Notes: a model not told the origin generated them from the sequence alone. 64,000 bases of DNA from Glaciecola sp. KUL10 (GCF_003203515.1 NZ_BGNG01000001.1:496001-560000); one strand, 5' to 3'. Counted from the stretch's first letter, positions 16,513-27,446 are shown. Numbers and translations are program-made.

Positions 16513-16526
16513 ATCTTATATAAGAC
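16513..16526. promoter_or_regulatory. Putative GntR operator, site 3 (reductase-dioxygenase-exporter operon)
   Basis: ATCTTATATAAGAC reads the same 14 bp as the TonB-receptor site and lies 28-41 bp upstream of the reductase ATG. It links this minus-strand operon to the plus-strand GH31-TRAP genes. Confidence 0.65.
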
Positions 16527-16586
16527 TAAAGTTAAAATATTGTTGCTTTATTGTCAATTGAAAAGCGAAAGTGAATATAAAGATTC

Positions 16587-17036
16587 TTAGTGGTCAAAAT
16601 ACTTAGGGTTAATTTTCAATGACGCTGTTGCTAAACTGACTTCGAATAAAAATGCAGCAAGTCCGGCAGTCAAAAATGTCAAACTAATGATAAATGTCAC
16701 AATGACTGCTGCATTTAACTCAGTCGTGAGTACACCATTGAGCAATAATAAAATTACATTAATACAGACAGTTACTGCAGAACTAGTGAGCAATGTAATT
16801 GCCCAATTTGAAAAACGCATGCGTCTTCTTAAAGAAACCAGTTCACGAATACACTTGTTATTGAGCTTACTAGGATCTTCACTAAGCATGTCGTCGAAGT
16901 ACCTTGCACGGTCGACAATTCGAGCTAATCTGCCCGTTGCTACATTGACCAGTTGACCAATACCGACGATTAAAAAAATAGGAGCAAGTGACAATTGAAT
17001 GATTGTTGCGGCGCTATCGCTTAAATTAAAGTCCAT
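16587..17036 (-). CDS. DUF2721 membrane protein
   Basis: This 149-residue protein matches DUF2721: an N-terminal hydrophobic segment (IIQLSLAPIFLIVGIGQLV), the conserved NVATGRLARIVDRAR motif, a cytoplasmic basic/acid region, and two more membrane helices. Function is unknown. It follows the solute-binding protein gene by 36 bp on the same strand, so it may be the last gene of the signalling operon starting at 20379. Confidence 0.8.
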   Translation of the reverse strand: MDFNLSDSAATIIQLSLAPIFLIVGIGQLVNVATGRLARIVDRARYFDDMLSEDPSKLNNKCIRELVSLRRRMRFSNWAITLLTSSAVTVCINVILLLLNGVLTTELNAAVIVTFIISLTFLTAGLAAFLFEVSLATASLKINPKYFDH

Positions 17037-17072
17037 GAAAGCCTAATGAAGTATTTTGAGTTTTGTAATTTA

Positions 17073-18011
17073 TCAATCGTATTTACTCGGGTCAAACCAT
17101 AATCTAGTATCATCAAATAAAACATCAGTAGGCATATTTGGGTTTTCTAATTTAATCACATTTCTATCCATCAAATTTGCCTCTAAAATATATCTCTTAT
17201 GGTATCGATTAAACAGCCGGTCGTAGGTACCATCTTCGATTAGAATGAACAAACCTTTCGTTAACCGATTATACAGCGCTTTATTACTTCGATTTACGTA
17301 AAACAAATCCGCTTGTGGATAATACAATGCAATTTTAGGGGCAACACGCAACTGCGGGAATTCGGATTTGTAAAACATTAATTCTGCCGACGCTTCGTGT
17401 ATCGCCCTCGGAAAAATGTCAAATCGTTTAAAGGCCAACATTTGATAAAGATTGTCTGCATTACTCGACATCACTACCTTTGGAAAATATTTTTGCATCG
17501 CAGGTAAGTCTATCCAATCTGCTCCATAGCCCAACGTTAACCCTTGTATACCTACTAATGTTTCTGCTTGAGAAATATTAATCGATTTGTCTTTGTGCGT
17601 TAGTAGCAAACGCCAGCCCAACATTCCTTTCCGGATTGGCACGCTGATATGCCGCAATTTTTCACTTAGTTCTTTGGAGGCTGGAAACCACGCAACATCA
17701 ATACCTTCGTTTTTTGTTAATGTGGTAACTTTTCTTAGTTCACTGTAACCGCCCACGTGCACTAATCGGCAGTTCCCAAATTCATTTTCAGTTACCTTTA
17801 TTGCAGCTTGAAGTAATATCTTGGGGTAACTAGCAAAGGGATAAATTGAATTTAATCTAGCGGGGTACCTTACCACACACGTTTGGTCTTCTTCATGGAT
17901 ACTAGATTGGGCTGAGGCAGGATGTACACCACTAACCAATAATATCAATAAGATGGTCGCCGTTATAATTAAGAAGTTTGCTCCATGCTTTTCATTAAAG
18001 CTTTTATTCAT
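17073..18011 (-). CDS. Periplasmic solute-binding-like protein (type 2 fold), sensor partner
   Basis: This 312-residue secreted protein has a signal peptide ending near HPASAQS, followed by an amino-acid/solute binding fold (SBP_bac_3-like). Recognisable stretches are LVGIQGLTLGYGADWIDLP and MLAFKRFDIFPRAIHEA. No transport permease is nearby. Its ATG lies inside the last codons of the preceding GGDEF-EAL gene (8 bp overlap), implying translational coupling. I infer that it may present a periplasmic ligand to that membrane enzyme. Ligand unknown. Confidence 0.78.
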   Translation of the reverse strand: MNKSFNEKHGANFLIITATILLILLVSGVHPASAQSSIHEEDQTCVVRYPARLNSIYPFASYPKILLQAAIKVTENEFGNCRLVHVGGYSELRKVTTLTKNEGIDVAWFPASKELSEKLRHISVPIRKGMLGWRLLLTHKDKSINISQAETLVGIQGLTLGYGADWIDLPAMQKYFPKVVMSSNADNLYQMLAFKRFDIFPRAIHEASAELMFYKSEFPQLRVAPKIALYYPQADLFYVNRSNKALYNRLTKGLFILIEDGTYDRLFNRYHKRYILEANLMDRNVIKLENPNMPTDVLFDDTRLWFDPSKYD

Positions 18012-20379
18012 CCGAAAAGAACTGACTATAAAAAACGTCTGGAGAAAGCGGTCGGCTAAACAAATAACCTTGGATAAGCATGTGGCCCGTGCTGCAGAGC
18101 CAGTTTAATTGCTGCTGAGTTTCGACACCTTCAGCAACCGTTGTTAGCCCAAGGTTATTTGATAGCTGAATGATAGAGCGGACAAGGTTTTCATCTTGTT
18201 TATCTATTGAAATATCATTAATAAATGATCTATCAATTTTTAATTTATCAACTGGAAGATCTTTAAGGTGACTCAAAGAACTGTAACCAGTGCCAAAGTC
18301 ATCCAAGGAAAAACTTATTTTAAGCTTTTTGAGTTCGTGGATCTTGTCAATTGTTTCAGCCAAGTTTTCCAAAGCAACGCTTTCTGTGATTTCCATCTCT
18401 AAATGATGACCAGCCACTTGGTGCTTGCGCAGAGTACCGATAACTCGCTCTAGAAAGCGTTCATCTGAAAACTGTTTACCACTAATATTTACCGCGATTC
18501 TAAAGTCATCTTTTAGCAAGCCTGCACTTTGGACTTTAGCAAGAAAGGCACAAACCTTATCAAGCATAATATCGCCAACTTCGATAATGAGAGAACTTTC
18601 CTCTAAAAACGGGATGAATGAATCTGGTGATATCGTTTCATCACCTTTTTGCCATCTTATAAGCGCTTCAGCAGAAACAATTTCGGAAGAAGTTGAATCG
18701 TAAATTGGCTGTAACACAAAGCAAAATTCATCATCTTGCATCGCCTTGGTAATGTCGCGCTCAAGCTCTAATAATTTAGCAGCTTGCATTGCCATTTCAT
18801 CTTTAAACATGGTTACACAATTGCGACCTCGTTTTTTAGATTCATACATAGCTGTATCTGCATACTGTAAAATCAAGTCAGCGCTATGTTCTCCCCGTCT
18901 AAATACAACCACGCCGATGCTCGCAGATAAAGAGTAGCTATGCATAGACAGTTTGATGTCTTTATTAATACAAAGCCTAATTTTTTCAGCGATTTCAGTA
19001 GCCATTATTTTTGCAACTTCAAAATCGTTACTTAAATTTTCTCTGAAATATAAAAACTCATCTGCTCCAAGTCGCCCTACAACACCTGTTGAAGAAAATT
19101 GGTTCACCAATTCATCACATAACTCAACAATGAGAATATCTCCTACACTGTGACTTAGGGTGTCATTTATGCGTTTAAATTGGTCTAAGTCGGCAAGGAT
19201 AGCAACATCGTATTTATCAGTATCTTGTATTGGCTTAGCTTCTTTTAATATGTCAAACAGTCTATTGCGATTGGGTAGGTTTGTGAGTGGGTCTTTATAA
19301 GCTAGCGCTTCGATTTGAGCTTCTGCTTCTATTCTTTTGGTTACATCATTGCAGACCGCAAGTAAACTCTGTCCGTCAAAGGTGTGAAATTTAACTAACG
19401 AGACTTCGTGAATCGTCGTTTGTTGACTAGCATTTATCATAGGACAAGTAAGATCTAGCTGTCGCTGCTCACTGTTCATGAATAAGAGTATTTTTTGATT
19501 CAAATCCGCGTCTATCTTTTTAATTACCTTTTCGGCGTTTTTACCCTTAAGGTCAAATATTGAATAACCATAGAATGCGGCAGTTGATTTATTTGCAAAC
19601 GCAAAAAGCCCATCATTGTCTATTGCAAAAATTAGCAACGGGGCAGTATCAAGAATTAAACGAAAACGCTGGCTTCGCTGAGTCAACAACAATTGCCCTG
19701 AGGCGATACGATTTAAAAGGTCATTTGCAGAATCAACAATCAAGCTAAACTCATTGGATTCATGCCCTTTAATATGAGCAATAGACTGCTCTGTTATTGA
19801 CGAGGTGTTGACGCGTTGCAGCCTTTTGGCAAGGCGAGTAAGTGGAACGGCAAGTGAGTTGTGGTAGAGTAAAACCAAAGCGAGAGAAAGCAACATGTAG
19901 CCAAGTAATGAAATGCTAAACGTACGAATAGCCCTTTGATACACCTCTTTTAGCGCAACATGGTTGTTAGCTTGAAGAATCAGTTTACCTGAAAAATTAC
20001 CTTCGCCTACGTCAACACTGTATTCTGTATAATTAGGTGCAACGAGAGATAGCACTGGGTTAATGTACCTCAGCTCTTCGCGAACAATCTCAAACATTGT
20101 TTCACCGCGATCGTCAACTAAAGCAACATAAGAAAAATACTCAAACAAGCTGAGCCCCTTAACAATTTGCTCTGCTAAGTTAGGGTCCATCAAATATACT
20201 GCTCTAGAGGCAGACGCTTTGTTTGAATCAATAATGGACGATATCGAGGCATTTATATCCTCAGTTCGATTTTTAAAATCGAAATACGTCTGTTGAAACG
20301 CCATTAAGAGTCCTAGCAAAGATACTAAAAGTAAGCTGCGCAGACCTAAAACAAATGATAGCTTTTTTCTTAACTTCAC
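18004..20379 (-). CDS. Membrane PAS-GGDEF-EAL protein; probable c-di-GMP phosphodiesterase
   Basis: This 791-residue sensor enzyme has a membrane helix at about 12-30, a periplasmic region to about 150, a second helix at about 153-172 and a HAMP-like linker. A PAS domain follows (about 237-350), then GGDEF (about 360-525) and EAL (about 540-790). The cyclase signature is G438-A-D-E-F, with Ala for the second Gly, so synthesis of c-di-GMP is probably impaired. The EAL domain keeps E571-A-L and DDFGTGYSS, so it is probably an active phosphodiesterase. It is first gene of an operon with the overlapping solute-binding protein. Confidence 0.9.
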   Translation of the reverse strand: MKLRKKLSFVLGLRSLLLVSLLGLLMAFQQTYFDFKNRTEDINASISSIIDSNKASASRAVYLMDPNLAEQIVKGLSLFEYFSYVALVDDRGETMFEIVREELRYINPVLSLVAPNYTEYSVDVGEGNFSGKLILQANNHVALKEVYQRAIRTFSISLLGYMLLSLALVLLYHNSLAVPLTRLAKRLQRVNTSSITEQSIAHIKGHESNEFSLIVDSANDLLNRIASGQLLLTQRSQRFRLILDTAPLLIFAIDNDGLFAFANKSTAAFYGYSIFDLKGKNAEKVIKKIDADLNQKILLFMNSEQRQLDLTCPMINASQQTTIHEVSLVKFHTFDGQSLLAVCNDVTKRIEAEAQIEALAYKDPLTNLPNRNRLFDILKEAKPIQDTDKYDVAILADLDQFKRINDTLSHSVGDILIVELCDELVNQFSSTGVVGRLGADEFLYFRENLSNDFEVAKIMATEIAEKIRLCINKDIKLSMHSYSLSASIGVVVFRRGEHSADLILQYADTAMYESKKRGRNCVTMFKDEMAMQAAKLLELERDITKAMQDDEFCFVLQPIYDSTSSEIVSAEALIRWQKGDETISPDSFIPFLEESSLIIEVGDIMLDKVCAFLAKVQSAGLLKDDFRIAVNISGKQFSDERFLERVIGTLRKHQVAGHHLEMEITESVALENLAETIDKIHELKKLKISFSLDDFGTGYSSLSHLKDLPVDKLKIDRSFINDISIDKQDENLVRSIIQLSNNLGLTTVAEGVETQQQLNWLCSTGHMLIQGYLFSRPLSPDVFYSQFFSDE

Positions 20380-20564
20380 TGAATTTTGTAACTCATTTGT
20401 TTACCTAAAATCAATATATGCCATCCATATATACTTGTCTAATATATATATCCGCGCTAAGGACTTGTTTCTTTAATCAAAAGTGACATTTTTAGCTTAA
20501 TAACATGCATAAAAAATAGTTTTGTTTTAACATCAGGAAAAACAACAATAACGAAGTTCTCAAC

Positions 20565-21368
20565 ATGTCAAATAAGCAAGATGATAAAGATTTTCCGACA
20601 ATAAACATCGATATGGATGAGCACAGACCTATCGAACGAAAGACCTCAAATAAAAGTGCTCAAAGTGCAGCAATATCCCAATCCGCAGCACCAAAATCCA
20701 GCAACGCGTTTGGTGTTATCGCGTTTATGTTTGCGGTTGCTGCCTTAGGCGTGAATGTATTTTTATATAAACAAATAGAAGCTGAACAGAAAAGAGCCAA
20801 TGCTGCAGAAACTCGAATTCTTTCTCTTGAAGACAAAATTTCAGCGACAGGCGAAGAAATAGGAAATTCAACGGTTGCATTGCAAGTGAAAGTTACCGAA
20901 TTGACGAATAAGTCAAATGAGCTTTGGGATCAAATGGACAAGCTGTGGGCTTCTGCTTGGAGACGCAACCAACAAGATATTAAGTCATTAGATGGGCAGG
21001 TCAAAAAAGTACAAACGGACACCCAACAGTTATTAACGGGCATAGATAAGAAAGCAAGCGAAGCACAATCAAGTACTCAAGCGCTCATCTCAAGAGTAGA
21101 TGGGATAAATGGCAAGTTAAATAATCAAGCAAACGATATTCTTGCTGCTAGCGTAAGTGCGGAACAAGCGTCAGAAGCGACAAGAGGTCAAGGCACAAGA
21201 ATTGATGCACTTAATGAAAAAATTATGCTTTTAGAAAAACGAAATGGTGATCTGTTATCAAAAATCGCTGATTTAGAAACCCAACTACGTGAATTAGCCA
21301 CTAAAACAGTCAGCAACCAGCAAGTTAAGAGCGATACACTGAACTTGCATTCGGATATCGCAGAATAG
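20565..21368 (+). CDS. Membrane-anchored coiled-coil protein of unknown function
   Basis: This 267-residue protein has an acidic/polar cytoplasmic N-terminus, one membrane helix (about 48-68, AFGVIAFMFAVAALGVNVFLY) and a long periplasmic coiled coil rich in Glu, Lys and Gln. I do not recognise the family. It diverges from the GGDEF-EAL gene and is convergent with rpsO, sharing its terminator. Low-complexity sequence means homology to other coiled coils would be uninformative. Confidence 0.7.
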   Translation: MSNKQDDKDFPTINIDMDEHRPIERKTSNKSAQSAAISQSAAPKSSNAFGVIAFMFAVAALGVNVFLYKQIEAEQKRANAAETRILSLEDKISATGEEIGNSTVALQVKVTELTNKSNELWDQMDKLWASAWRRNQQDIKSLDGQVKKVQTDTQQLLTGIDKKASEAQSSTQALISRVDGINGKLNNQANDILAASVSAEQASEATRGQGTRIDALNEKIMLLEKRNGDLLSKIADLETQLRELATKTVSNQQVKSDTLNLHSDIAE

Positions 21369-21394
21369 CTTAACTAGACAGATATTTTAGATAC

Positions 21395-21421
21395 AAAAAA
21401 GGCGCCAAACGGCGCCTTTTT
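21395..21421. terminator. Bidirectional terminator between the coiled-coil gene and rpsO
   Basis: GGCGCC/GGCGCC stem with an AAAC loop, flanked by six A and five T, serves both convergent genes. Confidence 0.92.
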
Positions 21422-21437
21422 CACGAAACGCTAACGC

Positions 21438-21707
21438 TTATCGACGTAGACCTAAACGCTTGATTAAGTCAGTGTAACGATCTTGATTTTTGCCTTTAAG
21501 GTAATCAAGAAGCTTTCTACGTTGGCTAACCATGCGCAATAGACCACGACGTGAATGGTGATCTTTCTTATGATCTTTGAAGTGACCTTGTAGTTTGTTG
21601 ATGTTGTTAGTTAACAATGCAACTTGTACTTCAGGTGAACCTGTATCGCCTTCTTTAAGACCAAATTCTGCGATGATGTCTGCAGTTTCTTTTGTAGTTA
21701 GTGACAT
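21438..21707 (-). CDS. rpsO: 30S ribosomal protein S15
   Basis: This 89-residue protein has the standard S15 length and sequence ([43 protein letters not shown]). It binds 16S rRNA early in 30S assembly. It follows truB, as in other gammaproteobacteria, and has its own sigma-70 promoter in the 111-bp gap. The ribosome site is TAGGAG. Confidence 0.98.
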   Translation of the reverse strand: MSLTTKETADIIAEFGLKEGDTGSPEVQVALLTNNINKLQGHFKDHKKDHHSRRGLLRMVSQRRKLLDYLKGKNQDRYTDLIKRLGLRR

Positions 21708-21782
21708 AAATTACTCCTAATATTAAGGATTTAAAGATAAGACATGCCGATCACTAATTCAGTCATGTCCGAAAGAGCGCGT

Positions 21783-21810
21783 ATTATAACGATCTTCGTT
21801 TAATACACAA
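21783..21810 (-). promoter_or_regulatory. Sigma-70 promoter for rpsO
   Basis: Read on the minus strand: TTGTGT, 16 bp, TATAAT, then a GC-rich ACGCGC discriminator. It allows S15 synthesis independent of the upstream operon. Confidence 0.65.
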
Positions 21811-21818
21811 GCTTTATG

Positions 21819-22772
21819 CTAGGGATATACCACAACTCGTTTGGGTTGAAGTCGACCGCTATCATCAATTGTTGCAATGCCCAAGAATGTCTCGTGCTCT
21901 TCCAAATAAAGTCTTACTAACTGTTCTTTATCAAGTGAGTGCTCGACATCAACCGGTTGGCCTTGTGAGAATGCAAATTTTCCAGCAGTAGTCGCATACA
22001 ATTTTGGAAGCGCTAATACCGCAGTGTCCATTGGTAATAAAAGCTTATCTAGTGTTTGGTAGTCAGGTTCTTGTTCAGTCGATTCAGCAGTGTCTTTGAT
22101 AGTCTTAGATAAAGCCAATAAATTATTCATTGTGATCATTTGATCAGCTGGATAATTAGCTACTTGAGTTCTTCTCAACATACTGACATGAGCGCCACAA
22201 CGCAGCACTTGCCCAATATCGTCGACGAGTGAACGAATGTAAGTCCCTTTTGAACACCTAACTTCGAGGTCGAGTTCGTCGCCCTCAAACCGCAATAACT
22301 TAAGTTCATAAATAGTAATATCACGCGCTTCGCGATCAATTGTAATCCCTTGCCTTGCGTAAGTATAAAGTGGCTTACCATTGTGCTTTAACGCAGAAAA
22401 CATTGATGGAACTTGTTTTATCTGCCCCCTAAAACCATTTAACGCCTCAGCTATTTGCGCTTCTGTGACATCAACGGGCTTGGTTTCAACTACTTCACCA
22501 TCGCTATCAGAGGTATCAGTTCTCACACCAAGTGTCGCAGTTGTAATGTAGGTTTTATCCGCTTCTAATAAAAATTGTGAAAACTTGGTCGCTTCACCTA
22601 AACAGATTGGCAACATGCCGGTTGCTAGCGGATCAAGCGCGCCAGTATGTCCTGCTTTGGCAGCGCCAAAACTCCGTTTAACTTGCTGAAGAATAAAATT
22701 TGATGACTCACCCGTGTATTTATCAACCAGTATAACGCCGTTGATAAGGCGGCCTTTGCGTTTTCTGCCCAT
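21819..22772 (-). CDS. truB: tRNA pseudouridine-55 synthase
   Basis: This 317-residue enzyme makes pseudouridine 55 in the T-loop of tRNAs. The catalytic Asp is D47 in [12 protein letters not shown]; a further family motif is [15 protein letters not shown]. The start overlaps the rbfA stop by 1 bp (TAATG). The stretch around residues 225-245 ([13 protein letters not shown]) looks like a small insertion; the C-terminal PUA-like part is present. Confidence 0.97.
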   Translation of the reverse strand: MGRKRKGRLINGVILVDKYTGESSNFILQQVKRSFGAAKAGHTGALDPLATGMLPICLGEATKFSQFLLEADKTYITTATLGVRTDTSDSDGEVVETKPVDVTEAQIAEALNGFRGQIKQVPSMFSALKHNGKPLYTYARQGITIDREARDITIYELKLLRFEGDELDLEVRCSKGTYIRSLVDDIGQVLRCGAHVSMLRRTQVANYPADQMITMNNLLALSKTIKDTAESTEQEPDYQTLDKLLLPMDTAVLALPKLYATTAGKFAFSQGQPVDVEHSLDKEQLVRLYLEEHETFLGIATIDDSGRLQPKRVVVYP

Positions 22773-23167
22773 TACTCTTCTTCGTCTTTGCCTTGTGTTT
22801 TTGCGTCATCAGACGCTCTTGCCTGATTGACAAGGGTCGAAATTCGAATGCCTTCTGTGATTGATTCATCTCTAAAGAAATGCAAATCAGGTACGCTTCT
22901 CATTCTTAAACGCTTTGCTAACAGACTTCTAACCATCGGCTTAGCATCTTTTAGTTTAACGAGATCAGCATTGATAACGTCTTCGTCATCGCCGTAAAAA
23001 GTGACATAAATCTTAGCGTGAGCTAAGTCGCGAGACACCTCAACGCTACTAATGGTGATGAAACCTGTATCAGGCTCACGGTGTTTAAATTCGTTTTGTA
23101 AAATACTGGCGACTTCTTTGTGAACTTGTTGACCTACGCGGTCTGTTCTAGAAAATTCTCTAGCCAT
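22772..23167 (-). CDS. rbfA: Ribosome-binding factor A
   Basis: This 131-residue protein has a KH-like fold and acts in late 16S rRNA maturation and cold adaptation. The N-terminus [20 protein letters not shown] and the motif [16 protein letters not shown] are diagnostic. It is separated from infB by 152 bp with a terminator-like hairpin, and overlaps truB by 1 bp. The C-terminal tail is acidic. Confidence 0.97.
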   Translation of the reverse strand: MAREFSRTDRVGQQVHKEVASILQNEFKHREPDTGFITISSVEVSRDLAHAKIYVTFYGDDEDVINADLVKLKDAKPMVRSLLAKRLRMRSVPDLHFFRDESITEGIRISTLVNQARASDDAKTQGKDEEE

Positions 23168-23253
23168 AAAAACTCCTTAAAGTACGATTGGCTCATATTG
23201 CCTTGCTCATATTTGCTTTAATCGTACTGCCCTAAATGAGACAGTATTAATGA

Positions 23254-23280
23254 CAAAAACGGAGGCAATGTGCCCCCGTT
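23254..23280 (-). terminator. Terminator-like hairpin between infB and rbfA
   Basis: On the minus strand an 8-bp stem with a central mismatch (ACGGGGGC/GCCTCCGT) is followed by a short T-run. It would give partial termination or 3' end processing inside the operon, reducing rbfA-truB relative to nusA-infB. Confidence 0.6.
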
Positions 23281-23319
23281 TATATGAGTTACCGATTTAA
23301 AATTTAGTAAAGACTATAA

Positions 23320-25929
23320 TTAAATGGTTCGTGCAACTTCGACGATTTCAAATACTTCGATTTGGTCGCCTACTTTTACATCATTGTAGTTCTTAACGCC
23401 GATACCACACTCGATACCTTTTTTGACGTCTTGAACATCATCTTTGAAACGTCTAAGTGATTCTAACTCACCTTCGTAAATAACAACGTTTTCACGCAAT
23501 ACACGAATTGGATTGCTACGCTTGATAACACCCTCAGTTACCATACAACCAGCGATTGCACCAAGTTTTGGCGATTTAAACACATCACGTACTTCTGCAA
23601 GTCCGATGATTTCTTGTTTAAACTCAGGTGCTAACATACCGCTCATCGCAGCTTTTACTTCATCAATTAGTTCATAAATGATGCTGTAGTAACGCAAATC
23701 AATTTCTTCGGCTTCAATTACGCGTCTTGCTGTTGCATCTGCACGTACGTTAAAACCAACTACAATTGCGCTAGACGCTGCAGCTAAACTAGCGTCAGTC
23801 TCGGTGATCCCACCTACTCCGCTACCTACTATGTTGACTTTGACTTCGTCAGTTGAAAGCTTGGTTAAACTATCTGCGATTGCTTCGATAGAGCCTTGAA
23901 CGTCGGCTTTAAGTACCACGTTTAACTCGCTTACATCGCCGCTTTCCATGTTCGCAAACATGTTTTCAAGTTTCGCTTTTTGCTGTTTAGCAAGTTTCAC
24001 TTCGCGTTGTTTTGTATGACGTTTAGCAGCTACTTCACGTGCTTTACGCTCGTCTTTAACTACTAATGCATCTTCACCTGCGATCGGCACGCCTGATAAA
24101 CCAAGCACTTCGACGGGTGTTGAAGGTCCTGCCACTTTGATTTGGTTACCGTTTTCATCGCGCATCGCACGAACACGACCATACTCTTCGCCACATAGTA
24201 AAATGTCGCCAGCGTTAAGCTCGCCTTCTTGAATCAAAACAGAAGCAACTGGACCGCGGCCTTTATCAAGACGTGATTCAATGACGATGCCGCGAGCAGC
24301 ACCTTTGTTTACTGCCTTAAGGTCAAGTACTTCAGCTTGTAATGTAATAGCTTCTAAAAGCTCATCTATGCCAAGACCTGTTTTTGCAGATACGTTAACG
24401 AATTGGTGCTCACCGCCCCATTCTTCTGAGATAACTTCTAATTGAGAAAGCTCAGTTTTAACGCGGTCTGGATCGGCAGTTTCTTTGTCCATTTTGTTAA
24501 CCGCAACAATTAAAGGAACGCCAGCAGCTTTAGAGTGCTGAACCGCTTCTTTAGTCTGCGGCATTACACCATCATCCGCTGCTACCACTAAGATTACGAT
24601 ATCAGTAGCGTTAGCACCACGAGCACGCATTGCGGTAAACGCGGCGTGTCCAGGTGTATCTAAGAACGCGATACGACCGTTATCAGTTTCTACACTGTAG
24701 GCACCGATGTGCTGCGTAATACCACCTGCTTCGCCATCGGCAACTTTCGCTCGACGAATATAGTCAAGTAGTGAAGTTTTACCGTGGTCAACGTGACCCA
24801 TGATAGTGACAACAGGTGCACGTGTGACTTTTTCACCAGAAGCAGTATCTGCAATCAATTCGTCTTCTAGCGCATTGTCGTTTACTAGCTCGTACTTTTG
24901 ACCCATTTCTTCAATTACTAGCACTGCAGTGTCTTGATCGAGTACTTGGTTGATTGTCGCCATTTCGCCCATTTTCATCATGGCTTTAATTACTTCAGTA
25001 CCTTTTTTAGCCATACGGCTTGCTAGTTCGCCAACGGTGATTGTTTCACCAATTTTGACGATACGCTCAACAGGTGCGGCAGGCTTATTAAAGCCGTGTT
25101 TAAGGTCTTCACCCGCATTCTTTTTCGACTTTTTACGACGACGAGAAGAACGCTCAACTTGCATGTCTTCTTCATCTTCCGCTTCTTGTGCATAACGGTT
25201 AGAGTGGAGGTGCACGTCTTCAGCTTCTTGCTTCTTGCGACGTTCTTCTTCTTCTTTCCAACGCTTATCATTTTCTTCAGCAAGTTTGCGCGCTTCTTCC
25301 GCCGCTTTTTTAGCGTCTTCTTCTAGCTTGCGCTGAGTTTCTTCTTCTTGCTGCTTTTTGATACGTTCAGCTTCAGCCCGCGCTTCTTCTTGAGCAGCAC
25401 GTTCTTCATCGCTAAGTGTAGGTTCGTTTTTCTTACGTTCTTCAGCTTCTTTCTTCGCTTTTTCTGCTCTTGCCGCACGCTCTGCTTCTTGGGCTTTGCG
25501 AGCTTCTTCAGCTTTTTTAGCTTTTTCTTCAGCTGCTTTTTTAGCGACCTCAGCTGCTTTTTGCTCAGCTTCAAGCCTTGCTTGCGCTTCTTCAGCTTGG
25601 CGCTTTGCTTCTTCTTCAGCTAAACGCTGCTCTTCAACATCTGTGCGTTTAACGTAAGTGCGTTTTTTGCGAACTTCGACCTTAACCGCTTTAGACTTAC
25701 CCAAACTAATCGTGCTAGTAGTTTTGCGTTGCAAAGTCATCTTTTTAGGTGCTTCTGCGCCTGTGCCACCGTGTTGTTTACTTAAGTAATCAAGTAAGGT
25801 TTTCTTTTCGCTTTCTGAAACGACATCACCTGCGGCTTTCGTCACACCTGAGTCTTTAAACTGCTGAACCAAACGATCAACGGTTGTGCCAATGTCTGTG
25901 GCGAGTTTTTCTATGGATACTTCTGCCAT
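23320..25929 (-). CDS. infB: Translation initiation factor IF-2
   Basis: This 869-residue GTPase brings initiator tRNA to the 30S subunit. It starts with an IF2-associated domain ([14 protein letters not shown]), then a long Ala/Glu/Lys/Arg-rich linker (about 100-275), a second IF2_N domain (about 290-340), the G domain with [17 protein letters not shown] and NKMDK, and the C-terminal domains ending [11 protein letters not shown]. Length and order match the gammaproteobacterial form. The linker is highly repetitive, which creates long spurious open frames on other strands. Confidence 0.98.
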   Translation of the reverse strand: MAEVSIEKLATDIGTTVDRLVQQFKDSGVTKAAGDVVSESEKKTLLDYLSKQHGGTGAEAPKKMTLQRKTTSTISLGKSKAVKVEVRKKRTYVKRTDVEEQRLAEEEAKRQAEEAQARLEAEQKAAEVAKKAAEEKAKKAEEARKAQEAERAARAEKAKKEAEERKKNEPTLSDEERAAQEEARAEAERIKKQQEEETQRKLEEDAKKAAEEARKLAEENDKRWKEEEERRKKQEAEDVHLHSNRYAQEAEDEEDMQVERSSRRRKKSKKNAGEDLKHGFNKPAAPVERIVKIGETITVGELASRMAKKGTEVIKAMMKMGEMATINQVLDQDTAVLVIEEMGQKYELVNDNALEDELIADTASGEKVTRAPVVTIMGHVDHGKTSLLDYIRRAKVADGEAGGITQHIGAYSVETDNGRIAFLDTPGHAAFTAMRARGANATDIVILVVAADDGVMPQTKEAVQHSKAAGVPLIVAVNKMDKETADPDRVKTELSQLEVISEEWGGEHQFVNVSAKTGLGIDELLEAITLQAEVLDLKAVNKGAARGIVIESRLDKGRGPVASVLIQEGELNAGDILLCGEEYGRVRAMRDENGNQIKVAGPSTPVEVLGLSGVPIAGEDALVVKDERKAREVAAKRHTKQREVKLAKQQKAKLENMFANMESGDVSELNVVLKADVQGSIEAIADSLTKLSTDEVKVNIVGSGVGGITETDASLAAASSAIVVGFNVRADATARRVIEAEEIDLRYYSIIYELIDEVKAAMSGMLAPEFKQEIIGLAEVRDVFKSPKLGAIAGCMVTEGVIKRSNPIRVLRENVVIYEGELESLRRFKDDVQDVKKGIECGIGVKNYNDVKVGDQIEVFEIVEVARTI

Positions 25930-25952
25930 ATTAATACTGTCTCCCTGTTGAC

Positions 25953-27446
25953 CTATTCTTCATTAAACCAAACGATGTTTCGAGCAGCCATAATAAGCTG
26001 ACCTGCTTTTTCTTCATCAAGTTCTTCAATATCACTGATTTCATCTGTACCTTGTTCTGCTAGGCTTTCTAAGTCGGTTACGCCTCTGCTTGCAAGTACG
26101 TATGCTAAATGCTTATCCATACCTTCAAGGTTAAGCAATTCTTCTGTTGGTTCTGATGCTTCAAGCGATTCTTCATTAGCCAAGGCTTTGGTCGTTAACC
26201 AAGCTTTCGCTCTGTTTCTAAGCTCTTCAACTAAGTCTTCGTCCAAACCTTCGATTTCAAGCAATTCACTTACTGGGACATAAGCGATTTCTTCTAAAGA
26301 CGTAAAACCTTCATCAACAAGTACGCTTGCGAATTCTTCGTCGATGTCTAAACCTGAAGTGAATACGCTTAATACTTTTGCGTTTTCTTCTTCGTGTTTC
26401 GCGTTTAGATCGTCAACGGTCATTACGTTTAATTCCCAACCGGTGAGTTGGCTAGCTAATCTGACGTTTTGACCACTTCGACCAATTGCTTGTGCTAAGT
26501 TGTCTGCTTCAACCGCTACATCCATTGTTTTTGAATCTTCATCAACAACAATAGAAGCGACTTCAGCAGGTGCCATTGCATTAATAACGAAAGAAGCTGG
26601 GTTCTCATCCCATAAAACGATGTCTACACGCTCACCGCCGAGTTCACCTGAAACAGCTTGAACACGAGAACCGCGCATACCCACACATGCGCCAACAGGA
26701 TCAAGGCGTTTATCATTGGTTTTAACAGCTATTTTTGCACGAGCACCAGGATCGCGAGCCGCTGCTTTAATTTCAAGCGTTTCTTCTGCGATTTCTGGTA
26801 CTTCTAATCGGAATAACTCAACCAACATGTCTGGATGTGTTCTACTGATGAACAACTGTGCACCGCGAGCTTCGGGTCTAATGACATATAACAAACCACG
26901 TACTCTATCGCCTGGTCTGAATGTTTCTCTTGGCAACATATCGTCGCGGTAGATGACACCTTCAGCGTTGTTACCTAAGTCAATAATGATATTGTCTCGG
27001 TTCACTTTTTTGACGGTACCGGTGACTAACTCACCTACTCTGTCTTCATACTCGGCAATCATTTGAGCACGTTCGGCTTCGCGCACTTTTTGCACGATAA
27101 CTTGCTTAGCCGTCTGCGTAGTAATTCGATCAAACGCAATAGACTCGATTTGTTCTTCAACGTAATCGCCCAGTTGAATCTCTGGCTCATCTATTTGTGC
27201 AGCCGAAATGGTAATTTCCGCGTAAGGGTTCTCTTGCTCGTGATCGTCTTCAGTCACTAACCAGCGTCTGAACGTATCGAAGTCACCCGTTTCTCTATCG
27301 ATACTCACGCGGACTTCTATTTCGCCTTCATTTTTCTTTTTAGTGGCACTTGCAAGCGCGAACTCGAGGGCTTCAAAAATTTTTTCTCTTGGCACTTGTT
27401 TTTCATTTGAAACAGCTTCTGCTACCAATAAGATTTCTTTACTCAT
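25953..27446 (-). CDS. nusA: Transcription termination/antitermination factor NusA
   Basis: This 497-residue RNA-polymerase-binding protein has an N-terminal domain (about 1-130), S1 domain (about 135-200, [22 protein letters not shown]), two KH domains (about 230-345, with [15 protein letters not shown] and [18 protein letters not shown]), and two C-terminal helical acidic repeats as in E. coli. It lies between rimP and infB, the classical arrangement, with a 23-bp gap to infB. Confidence 0.98.
   Translation of the reverse strand: MSKEILLVAEAVSNEKQVPREKIFEALEFALASATKKKNEGEIEVRVSIDRETGDFDTFRRWLVTEDDHEQENPYAEITISAAQIDEPEIQLGDYVEEQIESIAFDRITTQTAKQVIVQKVREAERAQMIAEYEDRVGELVTGTVKKVNRDNIIIDLGNNAEGVIYRDDMLPRETFRPGDRVRGLLYVIRPEARGAQLFISRTHPDMLVELFRLEVPEIAEETLEIKAAARDPGARAKIAVKTNDKRLDPVGACVGMRGSRVQAVSGELGGERVDIVLWDENPASFVINAMAPAEVASIVVDEDSKTMDVAVEADNLAQAIGRSGQNVRLASQLTGWELNVMTVDDLNAKHEEENAKVLSVFTSGLDIDEEFASVLVDEGFTSLEEIAYVPVSELLEIEGLDEDLVEELRNRAKAWLTTKALANEESLEASEPTEELLNLEGMDKHLAYVLASRGVTDLESLAEQGTDEISDIEELDEEKAGQLIMAARNIVWFNEE

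Noticed and set aside
25023-25623. Long open frames overlapping the infB linker
   Set aside because: They are other-frame readings of the repetitive Ala/Glu/Lys/Arg-rich IF-2 linker and have biased, non-protein-like composition.
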